Positions 25,503 through 35,436 are shown, numbered from the stretch's first letter. The stretch is DNA of 64,000 bases from Sediminispirochaeta smaragdinae DSM 11293 (GCF_000143985.1 NC_014364.1:620001-684000); one strand, 5' to 3'. Made by a program: numbers and translations. Notes: generated by a model from the sequence alone, not told the origin.

Positions 25503-25533
25503 ATAAAAACACCCGACCGGAAAGGTCGGGTGT
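25503..25533 (-). terminator. Terminator of the pyruvate:ferredoxin oxidoreductase gene
   Basis: ACACCCGACC / GGTCGGGTGT form a 10-bp stem with a 5-base loop (25509-25533), followed on the minus strand by a run of T (25504-25508). It lies about 40 bp after the stop codon and 6 bp outside the insertion sequence. Confidence 0.88.
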
Positions 25534-25570
25534 AGTAATCACATCTTTTCGTATGTACGAAAAACGCTTT

Positions 25571-28500
25571 TTAGAAATCCCTATCGGCAAGATACTTCAG
25601 TTCCCGGTACTTCCGGTCGACATCGTATTTTACCTTCTCAAGCAGGGCAGCAGCCCTTTCGGGATTTGCAGCCTTGAGGGATTTGTACCGTACCTCGTTG
25701 TACATGTAGTCTGCCGGATCAATCGTCGGCTCTTTGCTGTCGAGGTGGAAGGGGTTCTTTCCCTCGCTGGTAAGGTCGGGGTTAAATCTCCACAGAGGCC
25801 ACATACCGCTGTTGACAGCCATCTTCTGCTGGTCCATACCCTTGGTCATATTGATACCGTGGTTGATACAGTGGCTGTAAGCGATGATCAGGGAAGGTCC
25901 GTCGTAAGCCTCGGCTTCGCGGATTGCTTTGATCGTCTGAATTCGATTGTAACCCATGGCGACACGAGCAACATAGACATAACCGTAGCTCATTGCCATC
26001 ATGCCGAGGTCTTTTTTAGAGGTCGATTTTCCGCTTGCGGCAAACTTGGCAATGGCTCCAACCGGGGTGGACTTTGACATCTGGCCACCGGTATTGGAGT
26101 AAACCTCGGTATCCATACAAAGCACGTTGATATTTCTTCCACTGGCCAGAACATGATCGAGACCGCCGTAACCGATGTCATAGGCCCATCCGTCACCACC
26201 GAAGACCCATACCGACCGTTTGATCAGATAGTCGGCGACGCTGGCGAGTTCTGTTGCATCGTAGTTGTCGGAAGCCTTGCACTGGGCGACCAGCTTGTCT
26301 TTCCATTCCCGCTGGCGGTCGATCTCTTCGTCACTCTGCTGAGGATTGGATTTGATGTTTTCAAGAAGGCTCTTGTCGATACCTGAAGGGGTATTGGCGA
26401 GCAGCCGATCTACCAGCTCCATGGCGTAGTTACCCATTCTGTCGCTGGTAAGGCGCATGCCGTAACCAAACTCTGCCGCATCTTCAAAGAGACTGTTTGA
26501 CCATGTTGGTCCTCTTCCGTCGTCTCTGGTGGTGTAGGGCGTGGTGGGGAGGTTTCCGCCGTAGATGGAGGAACATCCGGTGGCGTTTGCAATGACTGCC
26601 CTGTCGCCGAAGAACTGGCTGACCAGTTTGACATAGGGGGTCTCACCACAACCTGCACAGGCTCCGCTGAACTCAAACAGCGGCTGGAGCAGCTGGCTAC
26701 CCTTGGTGCTGTTGAGGTTGAGTTTGCTTCGATCGTAGTTGGGGATTGAGAGAAAGTACTCCCAGTTTTCCTTTTCCTGTTCCCTCAGAGGCAGCTGGTG
26801 CTCCATGGAAAGGGCTTTCTTATCGAACTTCTTGTTCACAGGGCAGATGTTCCAACAGGCGCCACAACCGGTACAATCTTCCGGTGCCACCTGGATGGTG
26901 AATTTCTGACCGGCAAACTCTTTGCCTTTTGCATCGGTGCTCTTGAAGGTTTTGGGAGCCTTGTCCAGCAGGTCGGCATCGTATACCTTCATTCTGATAA
27001 CACCGTGGGGACAAACCGCCGAACAGTCCGCACACTGGATACAAACCTCGGGATCCCAGACGGGGATCTTTTCGGCGATATTCCGCTTCTCGTATTTGGT
27101 GGTACCGGTGGGATAGGTTCCGTCATTTGGAAGCTGGCTTGTTTTCAGCTTTTCGCCGCGGCTGGCCATAAGTTCGCCGGTAACGGTTTTAACGAATTCG
27201 GGAGCATCATCGGGAATAAGCTTAATCATGTGCTTGTCGCCCTTGATCTCCTTGGGATAGTTGACCTCTTCAATTGCATCACGTGCCATATCGATGGTCT
27301 TGATGTTCTTGTCTACGACATCCTGCCCCTTTTTCATGTAGGTCTTGGCGATGTACTTCTTGATCAGTTCGATCGCCTGGTCCTCGGGAAGAATACCGGA
27401 GATTTTGAAGAAAGCGGTCTGCATGATGACGTTGATCCTGCTGCCCATTCCCGCTTTTTCCGCAATGGAAACAGCGTCAATAACATAAAAGCGAAGCTTC
27501 TTGTCGATAATCTGCTGCTGCACCTCGACGGGGAGATTTTCCCACACTTCGTCCTTGTTGTAGGGGCTGGCAAGAAGGAACACTCCGCCCTCTTCTGCAT
27601 TCTTCAGGATGTCGAATCGTTCAAGGAAGGTGAACTTATGACAGGCGAGGAAGTTTGCCCGCTGAATATTGTAGGTGCTCTTGATCAGCTCCTTTCCGAA
27701 GCGGAGATGGCTGACGGTAGTTGCACCTGCTTTCTTCGAGTCGTAGACGAAGTAGCCCTGAGCATAGTTGTCGGTGGCTTCTCCGATGATCTTGATGCTG
27801 TTCTTGTTTGCACCTACGGTACCGTCTGAACCGAGGCCGTAGAACATCGCCCGGTGTACCTTACCGTTGGACGTACTGAAGTTCTCATCCCAGTCGAGGC
27901 TGGTGTAGGCCAAATCATCGTAGATACCCACAGTGAAATGGTTTTTCGGCTGATCGGCGGCAAGGTTGTCGAAAACAGCCTTTGCCATGCCCGGGGTGAA
28001 TTCGTTGGATCCGAGTCCGTAACGTCCGCCCACGGTTTTGGGCCAGCTTGCAAACTGACTTTTTCCATCCTCCATGATCTCACCGATGGCGGTGCGAACA
28101 TCTTCGTAAAGGGGTTCACCGAGGCTTCCCGGCTCTTTTGTTCTGTCGAGAACCGCAATCTTTTTTACGGTTTTAGGCAGAGCTTCGACAAAGTGCTTTG
28201 CACTGAAGGGGCGGAAGAGGTGGACCTTTACCAATCCTATCTTTTCCCCCTTGTCCTGGAGCACCTTCATGGTCTCTTCCATGGTGTCCGCACCACTTCC
28301 CATCATCACGACAACGCGTTCAGCATCGGATGCACCGACGTAGTCGAAAAGGTGGTACTGGCGTCCGGTCAGTTTGGCAAACGTATCCATAGCCTTCTGG
28401 ACAATATCGGGGGTCGCTTCGTAGAACTTGTTGACCGTTTCCCGGGCTGCAAAGAAGACATCGGGGTTTTGGCTGGTTCCCCGAACGACAGGCTTTTCAG

Positions 28501-29131
28501 GGTTCATTCCTCTGGATCGATGGGCGCGAACATATTCATCGTTGATCATTTCACGCATCACATCATAGGAAATCTCTTCCACCTTCTGGATTTCATGGCT
28601 GGTCCGGAATCCATCAAAGAAGTGGATAAAAGGAATTCGTGCCTCAAGGGTCGCCGCCTGGGCGATGAGGGCGTTATCCATGGTCTCCTGAACGTTGTTG
28701 CTGGCGAGCATGGCAAAGCCGGTGGAGCGGGCAGCCATCACATCGGAATGATCACCGAAAATGGAGAGCGCCTGGGCTGCAACAGCTCGTGCTGCAATGT
28801 GAAACACTGCGGATGTCAGCTCTCCGGCAATCTTGAACATGTTGGGGATCATCAACAGCAATCCCTGGCTCGCGGTAAAGGTTGTTGTAAGCGCGCCGGT
28901 GGTAAGAGCGCCGTGCACAGAACCGGAAGCTCCCGCTTCCGACTGAAGCTCAACTACGTCGGGGACCGTTCCCCAAATGTTTTTTCTGCCCTGGGCGCTG
29001 TACACATCAGCCAGCTCTCCCATGGGAGAAGACGGAGTAATCGGATAAATTGCAATTACCTCGTTTGTGGCATGGGCCACATGGGCGACGGCCGTATTGC
29101 CGTCGATCGTAACCATCTTTTTCTCAGACAT
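25571..29131 (-). CDS. nifJ: Pyruvate:ferredoxin (flavodoxin) oxidoreductase
   Basis: An 1,186-residue single-chain PFOR that converts pyruvate and CoA to acetyl-CoA, CO2 and reduced ferredoxin. The N-terminal domain has IYPITPSSPMGELADVY; the middle contains the gamma-type domain GLGSDGTVGANKNSIKIIG. A 2[4Fe-4S] ferredoxin domain has CIQCADCSAVCP and CTGCGACWNICP. The proximal cluster is CAGCGETPY and the TPP domain includes GDGWAYDIGYGGLDHVL. Full length and intact. It has its own promoter and terminator. Central to fermentation, in parallel with the PDH at the window edge. Confidence 0.97.
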   Translation of the reverse strand: MSEKKMVTIDGNTAVAHVAHATNEVIAIYPITPSSPMGELADVYSAQGRKNIWGTVPDVVELQSEAGASGSVHGALTTGALTTTFTASQGLLLMIPNMFKIAGELTSAVFHIAARAVAAQALSIFGDHSDVMAARSTGFAMLASNNVQETMDNALIAQAATLEARIPFIHFFDGFRTSHEIQKVEEISYDVMREMINDEYVRAHRSRGMNPEKPVVRGTSQNPDVFFAARETVNKFYEATPDIVQKAMDTFAKLTGRQYHLFDYVGASDAERVVVMMGSGADTMEETMKVLQDKGEKIGLVKVHLFRPFSAKHFVEALPKTVKKIAVLDRTKEPGSLGEPLYEDVRTAIGEIMEDGKSQFASWPKTVGGRYGLGSNEFTPGMAKAVFDNLAADQPKNHFTVGIYDDLAYTSLDWDENFSTSNGKVHRAMFYGLGSDGTVGANKNSIKIIGEATDNYAQGYFVYDSKKAGATTVSHLRFGKELIKSTYNIQRANFLACHKFTFLERFDILKNAEEGGVFLLASPYNKDEVWENLPVEVQQQIIDKKLRFYVIDAVSIAEKAGMGSRINVIMQTAFFKISGILPEDQAIELIKKYIAKTYMKKGQDVVDKNIKTIDMARDAIEEVNYPKEIKGDKHMIKLIPDDAPEFVKTVTGELMASRGEKLKTSQLPNDGTYPTGTTKYEKRNIAEKIPVWDPEVCIQCADCSAVCPHGVIRMKVYDADLLDKAPKTFKSTDAKGKEFAGQKFTIQVAPEDCTGCGACWNICPVNKKFDKKALSMEHQLPLREQEKENWEYFLSIPNYDRSKLNLNSTKGSQLLQPLFEFSGACAGCGETPYVKLVSQFFGDRAVIANATGCSSIYGGNLPTTPYTTRDDGRGPTWSNSLFEDAAEFGYGMRLTSDRMGNYAMELVDRLLANTPSGIDKSLLENIKSNPQQSDEEIDRQREWKDKLVAQCKASDNYDATELASVADYLIKRSVWVFGGDGWAYDIGYGGLDHVLASGRNINVLCMDTEVYSNTGGQMSKSTPVGAIAKFAASGKSTSKKDLGMMAMSYGYVYVARVAMGYNRIQTIKAIREAEAYDGPSLIIAYSHCINHGINMTKGMDQQKMAVNSGMWPLWRFNPDLTSEGKNPFHLDSKEPTIDPADYMYNEVRYKSLKAANPERAAALLEKVKYDVDRKYRELKYLADRDF

Positions 29132-29167
29132 TTCAGAGTCCTTTATTTAGGGGTTTTACTTGCTCTT

Positions 29168-29196
29168 AGTATACCCTATATAAAATGACGGGACAA
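29168..29196 (-). promoter_or_regulatory. Promoter of the PFOR gene
   Basis: On the minus strand TTGTCC (29191-29196), a 17-bp spacer, then TATACT (29168-29173). The start codon is 37 bp downstream of the -10 box, with AAAGGA as ribosome site. Confidence 0.75.
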
Positions 29197-29256
29197 GGAG
29201 CATGAGGCGATTCGATATGAAAAGATCGTTTTTACCCTCCGACAGGTGCTTCGACT

Positions 29257-30807
29257 TCAAGAAGAAGGCGTCTCGTACAACAGGCGCAAATATTCAGGTG
29301 TTGCAAAGCCTTGTAAAAGCCTGCGATGGACAGGGTCCTCTCGCGGTGGTATCTTGTTACTTCTTATCTCCCCTATTTGGAGAGAAGAACCTCTCATAAC
29401 CTGCTTAATCAGCTCCTCAGCGCGTCTTGCGAAGTGATCATTGCCGAAGTGTTTTCGTATGGTTTCTGTAGGAGGTGTCGGGCGTTCTCCGATCAAAAGT
29501 GCCGCCTGGGAAAGCATATCGGCATTCACCGATCGAAGCTCCCGAAGAAGTCCTCGGTCATCCATGGATCGTAAGAATTCCGCCTGAGATCCGGCATCAA
29601 GATATGAAAAATCGATTAGTTCGTTGTTAAGCATCTTCTGAATACGTTTCTGAAGGAGTGAGCGGGCTTCCTCATTCAGGTAGGCGGAAAGCTCATTCAT
29701 CCGCCGACTGTAGCGTTCTGAAAGCCTCTTTCTTTCCTCATGATGTACCGGTATCCAGAACGAGGAATAAAGATAGTGGGGGTAGCCCTCAAAAAGCGGT
29801 TCGATTCCTCCGAGGATATCCAATCGTCGTGCAAACAACGGGACACCCCACCGCAGGGCATCCACAAAAAAATAGCCGAAACCTTCCTGTACGGAAGAAG
29901 AGACCACAAGGTCGCAGGAGCGGGCAAGCTCTTCAAACCCAATGCCGGCTGCATCTATCCCTGCCCCAAGGCCGAAGGCTCCCGTTATCGTACCGTCGGC
30001 AAAGAGCGACCGAACAACGTGCGAATACTCCTGTTCTGCTTCGCTGGTCCCGGGCAGGGTAACAAGAAGATTAGCACCTCCCTCGACAAGTCGGGCAAGG
30101 AGAGCCGCCTCCAGCACGTTTTTTCGCCGGATCGTCCTAACGGGGTAAAGGAAAAAGGGAGCGGAATGGTCGATCTTTCCTGCGGTTTCCGGCAATCCTT
30201 CGGCAACACGCTTTCTAATCCTTTCCCGATCAAAGTCAAGGGAACCGGCATGACCATCCGACACCGGATTATTCAGTAGGGCAACCCTTTCGGAAGAGAT
30301 CCCGCACGATATGAGCAGCTTGCGATCCCGCTCGTTGATGGTCAGGTACAGAACATTCGGCAAATCCGGGTAGATTGCATCGTTCATGGTGGCGTACAAC
30401 TCGTCAAGGTTATTGTGCCTGCCGCATTCGGGGAAGTCGTGAATCTGGAGCATGACCGGCCGATCGGGATGGCGGCGGGCATAATCCAGGACCCCCTGGG
30501 TGAAATAGCCGTTCTTGCCAAGCTGATAGTTGTGAACCCACAGCAGATGGTCCGACAGATGTTCTTCAAGGAGCCGGCAAATGGCTTCTGACGAAAGCCC
30601 GTTGGTGCCCACTATATCGGAATGATAATCGAAAAGCGGAAGGTGCATGGTCCTGAGATCGATGGCATCCAGATTATCGTCGCTTCCCGAAACAAGTTGT
30701 ATCGATTCAATAGCCTGACACTGGTCCAGCAATGCCTTGGCCCCGGAGATGGCGACCTTTGTCACACCTCCGGGTCTGAAATGGTGATGTACAATGGCAA
30801 TCTTCAT
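29257..30807 (-). CDS. Glycosyltransferase, GT-B fold (group 1-like)
   Basis: A 516-residue cytoplasmic protein. The N-terminus IAIVHHHFRPGGVTKVAISG has the donor-side glycine-rich loop of GT4-like enzymes. The C-terminal domain has FFLYPVRTIRRKNVLEA and LVVSSSVQEGFGYFFVDALR, matching the E-x7-E nucleotide-sugar region (here EGFGYFFVDA). About 100 extra residues follow the catalytic core. Possibly a compatible-solute or sucrose-type glucosyltransferase; the other glycosyltransferase at 46401 and the phosphorylase at 44640 are suggestive, but it is 14 kb away from them. Substrate unknown. Confidence 0.75.
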   Translation of the reverse strand: MKIAIVHHHFRPGGVTKVAISGAKALLDQCQAIESIQLVSGSDDNLDAIDLRTMHLPLFDYHSDIVGTNGLSSEAICRLLEEHLSDHLLWVHNYQLGKNGYFTQGVLDYARRHPDRPVMLQIHDFPECGRHNNLDELYATMNDAIYPDLPNVLYLTINERDRKLLISCGISSERVALLNNPVSDGHAGSLDFDRERIRKRVAEGLPETAGKIDHSAPFFLYPVRTIRRKNVLEAALLARLVEGGANLLVTLPGTSEAEQEYSHVVRSLFADGTITGAFGLGAGIDAAGIGFEELARSCDLVVSSSVQEGFGYFFVDALRWGVPLFARRLDILGGIEPLFEGYPHYLYSSFWIPVHHEERKRLSERYSRRMNELSAYLNEEARSLLQKRIQKMLNNELIDFSYLDAGSQAEFLRSMDDRGLLRELRSVNADMLSQAALLIGERPTPPTETIRKHFGNDHFARRAEELIKQVMRGSSLQIGEIRSNKIPPREDPVHRRLLQGFATPEYLRLLYETPSS

Positions 30808-30876
30808 GGAAAAGAAGTGTAGCGCATCCCAGGCGTCGATGCTACCGTTTCCATCTCTCTATTATCGTCAGTCGCT

Positions 30877-32364
30877 CTATAATGCATAGAGTTTAAACGT
30901 CACCGTTGTTCCTATACCTTTGTGGCTTTCAATGTTCACGAAGCAAGAGTCATCGTAGAAAAATTTTATGCGTTTGATGACGTTTGTTAGACCGATGTGA
31001 GGATATGCGGCGTTTGTTTTGTCTCTTTCTATCTCCCGCAGCAATCGATTCGGTATACCTGTACCATTGTCTTTAATGGTAATGAATAGATAGCCGTCAT
31101 GCATTTCTGTTTGGATATATATCGTACACGCTTCTTCCTTGTCGGAAAAACCGTGAATAATCGAATTCTCGACAATAGGCTGCAATAAAAGTGGAGGCAT
31201 TCTACATGAAAGGCTTTTCTGATCCGCATTGATAAGGAGCTGGAATTTGTTCGGAAATCTGAAATTTTGCATATCAACATAGCATCGTATAATTTCCAAA
31301 TGATCCTTCAAAGGTCGTAACTCTTCAGAGAAATCGAAAGAATTTCGTAGGAGTCTACTAAGCGTTATAATGGCTGTCTTAACTTCTTCGGGAGAACTGT
31401 AGGATACCATCCCCTTTATTGTCGCCAGCATATTGTAGAGAAAGTGAGGTTTTATTTGTGCTTGCAGAAAGGCTATCTGGGCTTGATGCAGTAATCGTTC
31501 ATTTTCCATGTTTTCATCCTGAAGTCGCTTGAGTTGTCTTACGAATTTATTAAATTCATCCTGAAGTTCATGAAGGTCGTCTCTCTTTTTGAGGTCGATT
31601 TGCGCTTCAAGATTACCTTCTCCCACGATTTTCATTGTCGCTATAAGCTTGTTGATTGGCTTCCGTAAACCGGAAGAAATAATCAAAGCCGTTATCATGC
31701 TGATAATAATGCTGACAATAACAAGCCAGGATATTTTTTCTCGGAATTTTTCTTTCACTTCCAGTAAGAAGCTATTTTGTACTTCGTAGTTCAAGATAAA
31801 GGAATTCTCTAGTACGGAATGAGAAAAACTATAGGTAAAATCATTTTGATCAACGGGTATATATTTTTTGCCTTCATCATATCTTACCCCACTGTAGATA
31901 ATGAAGTTTTTCTTGTTTGTTATGTTTATACTTGATTGAACACTTTTTCCTTGTTCGATGAGGCTTTGTAGTTTATTGCGATATACATCAATGATGATAT
32001 AGCCGATGACTTGGTGCACGTTATTAAAGACTTTGACGGCAACCGAGAGACAGATTGTATCACCGGATAAGCCTCTGTAGATCGAACTGAAAAAGAGATG
32101 GTCATTAAGGCTTGTCGATAGATTGTAAAGAATTCCCCAGTTCTTATACAGATAAAGATTGGGGATGTAACCTGTCGAAATGTTATTTTCTGCAGAACGA
32201 CTAATAAAATGGAGCTCCTCTGCTCCTTTTTTATAAAGCAGATACTGCTGGAGAACTTCGCTTGTGAATATACCATGTTTGCTTTCTCTCGGTTCTCCAA
32301 AAAAGGTTTGGACTTCGTCACTGGCCGCAAAATCATAGGCAAGATGCAGATATTCATTCATCAT
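30877..32364 (-). pseudogene. YesM/LytS-type sensor histidine kinase, 5'-truncated
   Basis: The remaining 495 codons hold an extracytoplasmic Cache-like region, one membrane helix (about 205-225, WLVIVSIIISMITALIISS), a HAMP domain, the HisKA_5-type histidine block QAQIKPHFLYNMLATIKGM and the ATPase block LLLQPIVENSIIHGF with DNGTGIP. The usual first membrane helix and about 50 residues are missing: in frame upstream the sequence reads VSVIAKRIES directly after a TAG. The coding sense continues past the first ATG, showing the gene once extended further. The junction abuts the truncated response regulator upstream. Loss of the first membrane helix should destroy sensing topology. Confidence 0.75.
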
Positions 32365-32377
32365 TGATTCAATTCGT

Positions 32378-32905
32378 TTAGCTATGACTGATACCTAAAT
32401 ACTCAGCCACTTCATGAAGGCTTATTGGATTTTGGTAATGGTTTTCAACATATTCGTAGGCTTTTTTTATAAATCGATTACAATTAGATTGTAACTGAAG
32501 TTTTCTATTTGGAGATTCGTGAAAATCGAATTGCTTGAACCTTCCTATGATTTTTATAAGTGCGCTTTGTAGTTCTTCAGGAATGATAGGCTTTAAGAGG
32601 TAGTCCGATACCCCATATTTTATTGCTGTGAGCGCAAAAGAGAAATCACTGAATCCGGAAATGAGAATAAACTCAATATGCCGTTCGATATCGCTGAGTT
32701 CTTTTATGAGCTGTAATCCGTCTATAATCGGCATCTTGATATCGGTAATGAGAATGTGTGCATTATGTTTGATAAAGAGATCTTTTGCATCAGATCCGTT
32801 TTTTGCTAAGCCGACGATTGAGCAGCCATATGCTGCCCAATCAATGATATGCTCGAATTCGCGCAGAATATAGTATTCGTCGTCGGCAATTACTACTTTG
32901 AACAT
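32378..32905 (-). pseudogene. YesN-type response regulator, C-terminally truncated
   Basis: A receiver domain with Asp8-Asp9, phosphoacceptor Asp55 (LITDIKMPIIDG) and Lys106 region (DYLLKPI), then the beginning of an AraC-type DNA-binding domain. The last residues are ISLHEVAEYLGISHS, the first helix-turn-helix, after which a stop comes directly. Family members continue for about 75-80 more residues, including the second HTH. It therefore lacks half of its DNA-binding domain. The paired kinase downstream lacks its 5' end, so one deletion probably removed both. Confidence 0.78.
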
Positions 32906-32917
32906 GTGGAAACCTAT

Positions 32918-33607
32918 TTACACTCCTTCCGTCTCTGCAAATCGATATCCGTGACGTTTGATTAGATCGATAAAATCACTTTCCAGATGCATACAAACGA
33001 TACGGTTCCTTACTGCTCTCGGAAATATAGCGTTCAACCTTTCAAGTGTTCCATGCGAGGGGTTGTCTCCATAGGCTTCGGTAACATCTTGATAGATTGT
33101 GCCGACCGTTCCGGAAAAGAACTTTTCTATCACGGTATCTGGTATTGTAGCAGCGTCTCCGCTGAAATACATAGTCTCTTCTCCGGCATGTATGATGTAG
33201 CCATAGCTATCTATATGAGGCGAGTGCACTACTTTCTGGGGAAAGGCTTGTATGGGATTGGGTTCGGTAAGCGAGGGAACCAGGTCGTACTCATCACTCG
33301 GAATACCGGTCAATGTCAAAAGGCTGCGAACAGTGTGCCGGGGAAAGATCAGAAGCGGCTTCATACGCAGTTTGTTATAAGCATATGAAATGAGCATCGG
33401 CAGGCTGCCGATGTGATCAGCATGAAGATGCGTAATGATAATAATCAGCTTTTTTGCTTCAAGAAACGGTTGTAGATCGATAATCCGGGAGAATGTGGTA
33501 AAGCCGCAATCCAAGAGATAAAAGGTGTCATGGTCTAGAAAATATGCGTTTGTATTCCCCCATTTGGGATTGTATCCGCTACCGTAACCGAAAAACTTTA
33601 ATTTCAT
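32918..33607 (-). CDS. MBL-fold metallo-hydrolase
   Basis: A 229-residue cytoplasmic protein of the beta-lactamase-like fold. The zinc motif THLHADHIGSLP (H-x-H-x-D-H), the SPH at the third ligand region, FSGDA with the bridging Asp, and the final CMHLES are all present. It resembles RNase Z/PhnP-like small hydrolases acting on phosphodiesters. It lies between the ABC permeases and the response regulator on the same strand, so it may process the transported ligand. Substrate unknown. Confidence 0.85.
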   Translation of the reverse strand: MKLKFFGYGSGYNPKWGNTNAYFLDHDTFYLLDCGFTTFSRIIDLQPFLEAKKLIIIITHLHADHIGSLPMLISYAYNKLRMKPLLIFPRHTVRSLLTLTGIPSDEYDLVPSLTEPNPIQAFPQKVVHSPHIDSYGYIIHAGEETMYFSGDAATIPDTVIEKFFSGTVGTIYQDVTEAYGDNPSHGTLERLNAIFPRAVRNRIVCMHLESDFIDLIKRHGYRFAETEGV

Positions 33608-33615
33608 AGGTCCCT

Positions 33616-34425
33616 CTATTTAATTCCAGAGCTTACAAAGCTATTGATAAACTGCTTTTGGAAAAATAAAAATGCCGTAAGCAACGGAAAGATGATAATG
33701 AATGTTGCTGCACAGACATTCGACCACTGCATTACCGCCTCTTTTGATTTTGCAAAAATAGCCAGCCCTACAGTGAGTGGTCTGTTGTTGACGGAGTTTG
33801 TAACGATCACCGGCCAAAGATAATTATTCCAGTGGTAGCTGATAGAGACAAGGCCGAAAGAGACGTAGGCTGGTTTTGCGCATGGTACATACACCTTCCA
33901 GATGGTCTGCATGAGATTACATCCATCGATTTTTGAAGCATCGGACAGAGCGATTGGTATGGTTTTGAAGCTTTGACGAAGAAGCAGTATGCCGAAGGCG
34001 CTGCAGTAAAAAGGAATCATGATAGCCAGCTTTGTATCGATGAGTCCCAATGAAGATATTGTTGAATAGTTCGGCATGATAAGTACATCATTTGGAATGA
34101 TGATCTGTACAAAGATAAGAAAAAAGACAAGTTTTTCAAACCTGAAATTCATGACACTGAGGGCAAAGGCCGCAAGGGTCACCGTTATACACTGCACGCA
34201 AAAAATACCTGCAACAATCATAATGGTATTTGCATAATATCTGCCGAAAGGTGCAGCAGATAGAATGTAGATAATATTCTGCAATGAAAAGGGAGTTTTG
34301 GGGATGATGGACATATAATATGATGGTTCGGTAAAGGTGGTAACGATTAGCCAGATCAGGGGAATAAGCCATAAGAGTGCGAATGCCGATGCCAATATGA
34401 AAAATACTATACGTTTAAGCTGCAT
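33616..34425 (-). CDS. Carbohydrate ABC transporter permease (MalG/UgpE type)
   Basis: About 269 residues with six hydrophobic helices. The EAA loop is visible as LSDASKIDGCNLMQTIWKVYVPCAKPA, the site that contacts the ATPase. Start ATG 34425 follows AAGGAGAG; a longer frame starts inside the preceding permease. The ATPase is not encoded here, so a shared MsmK/UgpC-type ATPase elsewhere is expected. Confidence 0.9.
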   Translation of the reverse strand: MQLKRIVFFILASAFALLWLIPLIWLIVTTFTEPSYYMSIIPKTPFSLQNIIYILSAAPFGRYYANTIMIVAGIFCVQCITVTLAAFALSVMNFRFEKLVFFLIFVQIIIPNDVLIMPNYSTISSLGLIDTKLAIMIPFYCSAFGILLLRQSFKTIPIALSDASKIDGCNLMQTIWKVYVPCAKPAYVSFGLVSISYHWNNYLWPVIVTNSVNNRPLTVGLAIFAKSKEAVMQWSNVCAATFIIIFPLLTAFLFFQKQFINSFVSSGIK

Positions 34426-34438
34426 GGAAGGACTCTCC

Positions 34439-35356
34439 TTAATTGTAGTGTATCCGGCTGTCCGCAGTGAAAAATTGAAGTGATGCTGCAATAAGCATGA
34501 TGATCAATAGTATGACCGTAAGTGTTGATGCAATTCCTTGATTGAAGTAGGTAAAGCCGTTTTGATAAATGAAATACAGAAGAGTCGTACTGGAGTTGTT
34601 GGGCATTCCTTCTGTCATCATCGCAATATGGTCAACAAGTTTAAAAGAGTCTGTGAGCGCTATTGTTGATACGAAAATTGTTGTTGGCATGAGTAGTGGA
34701 AACGTCAATTTCCAGAATATAGTGAACTTCCGTGCTCCGTCTATTCTTGCCGCCTCGTACATCTCCGTTGAGATATTCTGTAAACCGGACAAGAAGAAGA
34801 TCATGAGAAATCCAGCTTCTTTCCAATTGTAGACGACAGAGAGCGCGGGAAGAACGGTATCCGACCTCTGTAAGAAAATTTGTCCGGGGAGTCCGAATGA
34901 TTTGAGTAACTGATCGAGAAGACCGGCATCCGGCATGTAAATAAACATCCAGATACTAGCAACGGCAATCATGGGCATAACCACGGGAGAAAAAAAAGAA
35001 ACACGAAAGAGACCTGTTAATTTGTGCCGCATATTTAATAAGAGAGCGAGAGCCAGACCCAGCACCATGCTTGGGATAACAGTCAGTAATGAAAAGAGCA
35101 CGGTGTTTCCCATCACCTTCCAAAACAGAGGATCGGAAAACAAATATGTATAGTTGTCCAAACCAATAAAAACAGGTTTCTTCATGCCTAATTGAAGGTC
35201 CATCAGGCTAAGATAAAAGCTTTTTACAATAGGAATAAGTGTAAACATCGTGAGGAAGATTAAAGAGGGCGCAAGTAACAAACATGCTATCCCGTCGCGT
35301 TTCCAACTTTGTTTCCTTTTTTTTGTTTGTTGTGATGTGAGGGCTCTATTTTTCAC
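34439..35356 (-). CDS. Carbohydrate ABC transporter permease (MalF/UgpA type)
   Basis: A 305-residue inner-membrane protein with about six helices and the EAA loop STEMYEAARIDGARKFTIFWKL. GTG 35356 with AAAGGA 7 bp upstream is preferred; a start at 35407 would fall inside the hairpin at 35389-35420. Pairs with the permease that follows. Binding protein, permease, permease is the usual order. Confidence 0.88.
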   Translation of the reverse strand: MKNRALTSQQTKKRKQSWKRDGIACLLLAPSLIFLTMFTLIPIVKSFYLSLMDLQLGMKKPVFIGLDNYTYLFSDPLFWKVMGNTVLFSLLTVIPSMVLGLALALLLNMRHKLTGLFRVSFFSPVVMPMIAVASIWMFIYMPDAGLLDQLLKSFGLPGQIFLQRSDTVLPALSVVYNWKEAGFLMIFFLSGLQNISTEMYEAARIDGARKFTIFWKLTFPLLMPTTIFVSTIALTDSFKLVDHIAMMTEGMPNNSSTTLLYFIYQNGFTYFNQGIASTLTVILLIIMLIAASLQFFTADSRIHYN

Positions 35357-35388
35357 CAGTTGGTCCTTTTTCGGAAAGCTATAAACAG

Positions 35389-35420
35389 AAAATACGGCCA
35401 TATTCATACAGCCGTATTTT
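35389..35420 (-). terminator. Hairpin between binding-protein and permease genes
   Basis: AAAATACGGC / GCCGTATTTT, a 10-bp stem with a 12-base loop, 16 bp after the binding-protein stop. The stem ends in a TTTT run. Such hairpins in sugar ABC operons commonly attenuate transcription so that the binding protein is made in excess; the role here is inferred. Confidence 0.65.
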
Positions 35421-35436
35421 TCAAAATAAAGAATTT

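Noticed and set aside
27854-29188. 444-codon plus-strand frame
   Set aside because: Antisense shadow of the highly expressed PFOR gene; its peptide has no recognisable domain.
29202-29437. Small plus-strand frames between PFOR and the glycosyltransferase
   Set aside because: They overlap the PFOR promoter and the glycosyltransferase 3' end and have no coding character.
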